A DNA stretch of 9,339 bases, from positions 1-9,339 of the forward strand of contig JASIGD010000247.1 of assembly GCA_030045295.1 (NCBI GenBank). Direction: 5' to 3'. The notes below the pieces were generated by a model. That model was not told the DNA's origin. It saw nothing but the letters and a program-made list of their open reading frames with translations, and made no database searches. This document shows positions 5,884-9,339 of the stretch, one piece after another (within the stretch, counting starts at the first letter, position 1; every line of letters starts with the position of its first letter). Position numbers and translations under genes: made by a program. This DNA comes from Streptosporangiaceae bacterium. Its GTDB lineage: Bacteria; Actinomycetota; Actinomycetes; Streptosporangiales; Streptosporangiaceae.

Positions 5884-6318
5884 ATGGCGTCGGTCAAACA
5901 GTTCCAAGTCACCTTCGACTGCGCAGAACCCGAGCGCGTCGCTCGTTTTTGGTGCGAGGTGTTGGGGTATGTCGTACCGCCGCCACCGGAAGGGTTCGCC
6001 GCTTGGAACGATTTCGATCGCTCGCTGCCGCCGGAGGATCAGGGTTCGTGGTTCGCGTGCATTGATCCCTCAGGTGTAGGCCCGCGACTGTTCTTCCAGC
6101 GCGTTCCCGAAGGCAAGGTCGTTAAGAATCGGGTGCATCTCGACGTGCGGGTCGGCACCGGGCTCGTGGGTGAAGAGCGCCTGGCCACGCTTGAGGCCGA
6201 ATGCGCACGACTGGTCGCGCTCGGCGCGGTACGCGTGCGACTGCTGCCTGCCGACGACGACAACGAGTCGTGCATCGTGATGCAGGACATCGAGGGCAAC
6301 GAGTTCGACCTCGACTGA
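5884..6318 (+). CDS. VOC family protein (glyoxalase-like)
   Basis: This 144-aa protein has the vicinal oxygen chelate fold of the Glyoxalase_6 type. An N-terminal half-module FQVTFDCAEPERVARFWCEVLGY (split here as FQVTFDCAEPERVARFW, then CEVLGY) gives the first beta-alpha-beta unit. Then come the WFACIDPSGVGPRLFFQRVPE strand pair, NRVHLDVRV, a helix at ~100-120 and the closing strand QDIEGNEFDLD, whose Glu is the common metal-ligand position. Function is unassigned; relatives include glyoxalase, extradiol dioxygenase and antibiotic-binding proteins. In-frame ATGs occur upstream, but family homology begins at 5884 and a -10-like TATTGT sits 6 nt before it. It is followed at once by a hairpin facing the convergent channel gene. 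Confidence 0.93.
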   Translation: MASVKQFQVTFDCAEPERVARFWCEVLGYVVPPPPEGFAAWNDFDRSLPPEDQGSWFACIDPSGVGPRLFFQRVPEGKVVKNRVHLDVRVGTGLVGEERLATLEAECARLVALGAVRVRLLPADDDNESCIVMQDIEGNEFDLD

Positions 6319-6319
6319 G

Positions 6320-6351
6320 TGCCCGTCGCACGGCGTCGGCTGCGGCGGGCA
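6320..6351. terminator. Hairpin between convergent VOC and channel genes
   Basis: TGCCCG (6320-6325) pairs with CGGGCA (6346-6351); inside, GCA (6328-6330) pairs with TGC (6341-6343) across a 2x2 internal loop, closing a 10-nt loop. It begins one base after the VOC stop and ends 27 bp before the convergent stop at 6379. There is no T-tract, as is common for actinomycete terminators; a bidirectional role is inferred from position. Confidence 0.42.
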
Positions 6352-6378
6352 TCTACTGGACCCACGTTCCAGGCCGAT

Positions 6379-7095
6379 TCACTCGCTGGAATCGGGCGGA
6401 GAATCCTCGTGCTTGTCGCGGTAGCGTGCCCGGTGCAACTCGGCAGTGCGCGACCATGCCTGCCTGGGCTGCCACTCAGGCGCCGACGGTAGCCCCCACC
6501 CGCGCCAGCGCGCCAGCAGGGTCAGCCCCGCCCCTGTCACGGTGGCACAACCCAGCCCGATGGCGGGGTCTCCTACCCTGTACAGCGCGACCATGACCCC
6601 GCTGGCCAGCACGGCAGAGGTCGTGTACAGCGTGCCTCCGGCGAAGATCTGCGGGACCCGGCGCATGAAGATGTCACGCGTCATGCCGCCGCCCACGGCG
6701 GTGATCGTGCCCAGCAGCAGCGCGGGCAGCACGGCCAGGCCGACCGCCAGGGTCTTCGAGGCTCCGGTCGCCGCCCAGCAGCCCAGCGCCAGGGCGTCGA
6801 CCAGCGGGAACACGATATTCCACAGCCGCCCCCCGACAGGCACCAAGAACGCGATCGCCGCGCCGATCAGCGCAGTGGGGATGTAGGCGGGATTAGTCAG
6901 CGCGACTGGGGTGCCGTGCTGCAGCAGCGTGTCGCGTATCAACCCGCCGCCAAGACCCGACAAGATCGCCAGCGTTATGAAGCCCACCAGGTGCAGTCGC
7001 TCCTCACGGGCCACGACACCGCCGAGCATCGCATTGGCCAGCACACCAGTCAAGTCGATGCCAGTGAACAGGTCCTGCACGATAACGTTGGTCAC
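6379..7095 (-). CDS. Trimeric intracellular cation channel (TRIC/YadS, UPF0126) family membrane protein
   Basis: A 238-aa integral membrane protein with two homologous halves, each holding the family's Gly-rich signature: GGGLIRDTLL and GGGMTRDIFM. About seven hydrophobic segments run from near the N-terminus (IDLTGVLANAMLGGVVA) to about residue 190; the last ~40 residues are hydrophilic and charged, probably cytoplasmic. Bacterial TRIC homologues conduct K+; the Pfam name Gly_transporter reflects an older proposal for glycine uptake, so the physiological substrate is open. Start: GTG at 7093-7095 has GAAGGG (7104-7109, minus strand) at an 8-nt spacing; the TTG at 7099-7101 is too close to that SD. 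A broken DUF1707 gene lies 58 bp upstream on the same strand and may once have shared its transcript. Confidence 0.94.
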   Translation of the reverse strand: MTNVIVQDLFTGIDLTGVLANAMLGGVVAREERLHLVGFITLAILSGLGGGLIRDTLLQHGTPVALTNPAYIPTALIGAAIAFLVPVGGRLWNIVFPLVDALALGCWAATGASKTLAVGLAVLPALLLGTITAVGGGMTRDIFMRRVPQIFAGGTLYTTSAVLASGVMVALYRVGDPAIGLGCATVTGAGLTLLARWRGWGLPSAPEWQPRQAWSRTAELHRARYRDKHEDSPPDSSE

Positions 7096-7153
7096 TGGCA
7101 AAACCCTTCGCCTTCTCGCCCGGACCCCGGGCGGCGCTAACGTCAGCCCGCCG

Positions 7154-7359
7154 TCACCCGACTGACGAGGGTGGTAGCCGATCCAGGCGCCAGCAGGCCG
7201 CGTGCCGGCACCCGAGGGGACGCCATGGATGCATGGCTGCTGTCAGACCGCCGGGAATGTCAGCGGTGAAGGCGGCCAGCTCCGCGTAGGTCCGCGACGC
7301 GAGCGCCTGGCCGAGCCGCAGGTCCAACTCGTCCCCACCTCGTCTCCCGGCCCCGCCAT
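7154..7359 (-). pseudogene. DUF1707-family gene with an internal deletion
   Basis: The frame ending at 7154 encodes DELDLRLGQALASRTYAELAAF followed by TADIPGGLTAA (split for length), the C-terminal part of the DUF1707 domain. Just upstream, in another frame, ATG at 7357-7359 with a strong SD (GGAGGT, 7367-7372, minus strand, 7-nt spacer) encodes MAGPGDE, a typical beginning for such proteins. The two pieces join at ~7330-7344, where GACGAG occurs in both. The ~25-35 residues normally between them (the LRASDADRE…-type helix) are missing and the frame is shifted. From the ATG, translation would run only 38 codons and stop. This looks like a recent loss by deletion between short repeats: SD, start and distal domain are well preserved. 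A single assembly error is the alternative. The C-terminal extension after the domain is short and unremarkable. Confidence 0.72.
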
Positions 7360-7483
7360 CCCTGCCACCTCCCCATGAGCATGATGTACCGGCAGCGTAG
7401 CGCGGCTGCCTATCAGTGGGCCATCTTCTGATCCGCACAGATCTACAGCAGCATCCGCTACCTGTTGAACTGGTCCGGGGGTG

Positions 7484-7535
7484 GCCGGATCTGAACCGGC
7501 GGCCTCTTGTCCGAGGCCAACGTGCGGTGTGGCCT
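7484..7535. other. Packed, partly alternative hairpins in a non-coding gap
   Basis: The 7360-7645 gap holds no convincing gene. It contains GCCGG-N7-CCGGC (7484-7500), directly followed by GGCCTC-N6-GAGGCC (7501-7518), and AGGCCA-N10-TGGCCT (7514-7535). The second and third stems share 7514-7518 and so exclude each other. On the minus strand the first resembles a tRNA T-arm (loop TTCAGAT), but no tRNA can be completed. It may be a leader RNA switch for the rightward genes, a terminator cluster, or a tRNA remnant. Confidence 0.35.
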
Positions 7536-7572
7536 ACCACCACTCTTACTCCGTCTGACCTGACGTTGAACT

Positions 7573-7604
7573 TTGGCAACTGGCAGCGGATGCCATGTTA
7601 GGGT
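7573..7604 (+). promoter_or_regulatory. Possible promoter with TGGCA/TGCCA operator
   Basis: TTGGCA (7573-7578) and TAGGGT (7599-7604) resemble -35 and -10 boxes but with a 20-bp spacer, longer than ideal. Within the spacer TGGCA-GCGGA-TGCCA (7581-7595) is a perfect 5-bp dyad, and TGGCA also occurs at 7574-7578. This would drive the small ORF at 7646 and the serine-hydrolase gene. Confidence 0.25.
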
Positions 7605-7645
7605 TTGGGCAATATCGGCGACGCTGCTGACCGTGGGGGGACGTC

Positions 7646-7798
7646 ATGAGGTTCGTTGCCAGAGTCGATTGTCCCGCTGGAACCGTTCAGGACCTGTGTT
7701 CGCCCGAGCACGGCCTTGGAAGCGGCAGCTACCTCGGTGGCGACAGGGACTGGCCGACGCCGGGAAGCGGGGCGCCGGTGGGCCGGAGGCATTCATGA
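7646..7798 (+). CDS. Possible 50-aa ORF overlapping the serine-hydrolase start
   Basis: ATG at 7646 follows a G-run (GGGGGGA, 7635-7641) four bases upstream, and the stop TGA at 7796-7798 overlaps the ATG of the next gene (ATGA, 7795-7798). That layout is typical of translational coupling. The peptide has two cysteines and a Gly/Ser/Pro-rich second half, no signal peptide and no motif I recognise. The overlap is the main support; composition is neutral. Confidence 0.27.
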   Translation: MRFVARVDCPAGTVQDLCSPEHGLGSGSYLGGDRDWPTPGSGAPVGRRHS

Positions 7799-9072
7799 GT
7801 GACTCGGCGAGAATGACCCGGCGCGGATTTGCCCGAACTGCGGGCGCGGTTACTGCCGCGGTCGGGGTCGGCTCGGTCATGGGCGCCGCAAGAGCAGGCG
7901 CGGCAACCGCACAGAACCGCACGATCGTCGGCCCGGGCCTGGCTACCGGGAGTTCCGCGGGACCCGGACAGCAGCAGATCGCGTCCATCGCACGAGAGGC
8001 GATGGCGAAATACCAGTTGAAGGCACTGATCGTGCGCGTGACTAACGGCGGGGAAGACATCTACACAGCCGCCCTGGGCGAGTCGATGACCGGGGTTCCG
8101 GCCACCCCGGCTATGCACGTGCGTAACGGATTCGTCGCCTACAGTTATATCGCGACGATATTGCTGGAATTCGTCGACAGGAAGATGATCAGCTTGGGTG
8201 ACAAGCTGTCGGAATACCTGCCGGAACTGCCGGAGTCCAGGGCCGTGACGATCAAGATGCTCGCCAACTCCACGTCGGGTTACGCAGACTACGTGTACCA
8301 GCCTGCGGTGACCGACGGTATCTATGCGGACCCATTCCGGCAGTGGACCACCGCTGACCTGATCAAGATCGGCACGTCGGCGCCCCCGACGTTTCCCCCA
8401 GGCACCAACTGGGCGTACTCGCACACCAACTACGCGATCCTGGGCACCGTCCTGGCCAAGGTCGGCGGTCAGCCGCTGAGCCAGCTGATGAGACAGTACA
8501 TCTTCGAGCCCATGGGGCTGATGCATACCCAAGGCTCGGATACCCCGAAGATCCCCGGACCGGTGCTGCACACCTTCAGCTCCGAACGCCGCGAGACGCT
8601 AGGCATCCCACCGGGCACGCCGTTCTACGAGGAGACCACCTTCTGGAATCCGTCGTGGACTGCCCCTCAGGGCGCCTCGCAAACCACCGACGTCACCGAC
8701 CTGGCGACCTCGATCCAGGCGATCGGCTCCGGGAAACTGCTCTCACCCCAGTCACACCGCGCTCAGGTCGCCCCCTACCTCGTCGGGTTCGGCCACCCAG
8801 CCTCCGGCTGCCCTGCCTGCACCGAGAACACCACCGCGCGTTCCTTCGGGCTGGGGGTCATCTTGCAGGGACCGTGGATCACCGGGAACAAGTTCTATGC
8901 AGGCAGCGGCGCGATCGTCGGATACCTGCCAGCGGAGCAGCTTGCCATCGCGGTCATCACCACCTACCAGCAAGCTGCGTTCGACAGCCATGGCGACGTC
9001 ACCGATGCCGGACCGGCGATCCTGTCGGCCCTGGCCGAAGCCCTGGCCCCTGCCCAGCCCATCCCGGGCTGA
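7795..9072 (+). CDS. Tat-exported serine-hydrolase (beta-lactamase/PBP-like) fold protein with lost catalytic residues
   Basis: A 425-aa protein of the class C beta-lactamase/DD-peptidase family (PF00144). A Tat signal (TRRGFAR at 8-14, hydrophobic stretch ~16-32, cleavage probably after ATA at 37-39) sends it folded across the membrane. The fold is clear: VRNGFVAYSYIATILLEF then DKLSEYLPELP (strand/helix around the usual SxxK), LANSTSGYADY, PPGTNWAYSHTNYAILG, EPMGLMHTQ and a C-terminal FYAGSGAIVGYLP. But the usual G-S-x-x-K reads G112-F113-V-A-Y116, Y-x-N reads Y208-S-H210, and the H-x-G box reads A369-G-S. So nucleophile and general base are both replaced and hydrolysis is unlikely; a binding or regulatory role is inferred. 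C339-P-A-C342 may form a disulfide. The start is chosen for GGAGG (7785-7789), 5 nt upstream, and the Tat signal; the open frame upstream to 7573 lacks both. Confidence 0.92.
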   Translation: MSDSARMTRRGFARTAGAVTAAVGVGSVMGAARAGAATAQNRTIVGPGLATGSSAGPGQQQIASIAREAMAKYQLKALIVRVTNGGEDIYTAALGESMTGVPATPAMHVRNGFVAYSYIATILLEFVDRKMISLGDKLSEYLPELPESRAVTIKMLANSTSGYADYVYQPAVTDGIYADPFRQWTTADLIKIGTSAPPTFPPGTNWAYSHTNYAILGTVLAKVGGQPLSQLMRQYIFEPMGLMHTQGSDTPKIPGPVLHTFSSERRETLGIPPGTPFYEETTFWNPSWTAPQGASQTTDVTDLATSIQAIGSGKLLSPQSHRAQVAPYLVGFGHPASGCPACTENTTARSFGLGVILQGPWITGNKFYAGSGAIVGYLPAEQLAIAVITTYQQAAFDSHGDVTDAGPAILSALAEALAPAQPIPG

Positions 9073-9087
9073 CTTACAATCGCGGCG

Positions 9088-9114
9088 GCTGGTTCGAGTC
9101 CGCGTTCGGCCAGC
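9088..9114. terminator. Weak hairpin between convergent genes
   Basis: GCTGG (9088-9092) and CCAGC (9110-9114) form a 5-bp stem with a 17-nt loop in the 51-bp gap between the serine-hydrolase stop (9072) and the convergent stop at 9124. No T-tract. Position is the only reason to suspect a terminator. Confidence 0.18.
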
Positions 9115-9123
9115 GGCGTGACC

Positions 9124-9339
9124 TCACGGGCGATGGCCCCAGCGCCTGTGCGCCCAGGCCCGCAGCCAGCCGTCGTAAAGCCAGCGCCCGGACAACTGGC
9201 CGCCATAGATGACCCAGCCGACGCCGATCAGCCAGGACTGCATGATCAAGACGGTGCCCAGCGCGCCGTAGCTGACCGCGTTGCTGGCGACGAGCGGCTC
9301 GAAGACCAAGCCGGAGAAGACCCGCAGGCCACCCAGGCC
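9124..9339 (-). CDS. YihY/virulence factor BrkB family membrane protein, C-terminal end only
   Basis: The frame enters from the window edge and ends at TGA 9124-9126, giving the last 71 residues. It shows FSGLVFEPLVASN, then the hydrophobic segment YGALGTVLIMQSWLIGVGWVIY (split: YGALGTVLIMQSW, LIGVGWVIYGG), then a basic tail (WLRAWAHRRWGHRP). This order (loop, YGxLGxVL, Trp, last transmembrane helix, small residue cluster, charged tail) matches the end of the BrkB/YihY inner-membrane family, about 270-320 aa in full. Function in that family is poorly defined; an older link to RNase BN was withdrawn. The TTG at 9307 is not the true start. Confidence 0.82.
   Translation of the reverse strand, partial: GLGGLRVFSGLVFEPLVASNAVSYGALGTVLIMQSWLIGVGWVIYGGQLSGRWLYDGWLRAWAHRRWGHRP

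Noticed and set aside
4957..5907. Minus-strand 316-codon frame spanning the cupin gene
   Set aside because: It overlaps the cupin in another frame, is Arg/Pro-rich and lacks an SD or motif.
7471..7560. Minus-strand tRNA gene suggested by GCCGG-TTCAGAT-CCGGC and an ACCA-like end
   Set aside because: The T-loop lacks the near-invariant A58, the acceptor strand has no 5' partner at the right distance, the D-arm-like part (GTGGTGGTAGGCC) does not pair, and no 5+7 anticodon arm fits. At most a remnant.
7573..7794. Extended N-terminus of the serine-hydrolase-fold protein from 7573
   Set aside because: The Tat signal must be N-terminal, GGAGG precedes the ATG at 7795, and the upstream 74 codons show no domain and overlap promoter-like sequence.
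9088..9106. tRNA T-arm-like GGTTCGAGTCC after the serine-hydrolase gene
   Set aside because: The flanking stem pairs only at three positions and the upstream sequence is coding, so no tRNA body exists.

Overview
The window is high-GC DNA with GC-rich codon third positions, GTG/TTG starts and several genes that lack a Shine-Dalgarno sequence but carry a TANNNT box 6-7 nt before the start codon. Together with the families present (DUF1707, Glyoxalase_6-type VOC protein, Tat-exported serine hydrolase, NuoF-ferredoxin fusion) this points to an actinomycete (Actinomycetota). I cannot name the genus from the sequence. No phage, IS element, CRISPR array or intact RNA gene is visible; this is chromosomal, mostly housekeeping or accessory-metabolic content.

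Layout. 1-527 (+): 3' end of a reading frame made of a 24-bp tandem repeat (octapeptide PMPRAGTG), cut by the window edge and overlapping the next gene by ATGA. 524-2113 (+): NuoF-like flavoprotein fused to a C-terminal monocluster ferredoxin, lacking one of the four canonical N3-cluster cysteines. 2168-4913 (all -): type-3 prolyl-tRNA synthetase, then a 60-aa cysteine-rich protein, then a SAM-dependent methyltransferase. 4914-5216: a gap with a strong hairpin and a possible 42-codon ORF. 5217-5684 (-) cupin and 5884-6318 (+) VOC protein diverge from a 199-bp spacer. 6379-7095 (-): TRIC/YadS-type channel protein. 7154-7359 (-): a DUF1707 gene broken by an internal deletion. 7360-7645: non-coding, with closely packed and partly mutually exclusive hairpins and a possible promoter/operator. 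7646-7798 (+): possible 50-aa ORF overlapping by ATGA with 7795-9072 (+), a Tat-exported serine-hydrolase-fold protein whose catalytic residues appear lost. 9124-9339 (-): C-terminal end of a YihY/BrkB membrane protein.

How genes work together. The repeat ORF and the NuoF-like gene look translationally coupled and probably belong to one electron-transfer unit (NADH to FMN to Fe-S clusters to an acceptor encoded upstream, not visible). The other genes look like independent units: several have their own apparent promoters and are separated by dyad symmetries. I see no convincing biosynthetic cluster or defence system. The best leads are the coding minisatellite, the degenerate-active-site serine hydrolase, the altered Fe-S ligand set, the repeated leaderless-promoter signature, and the proS upstream region.
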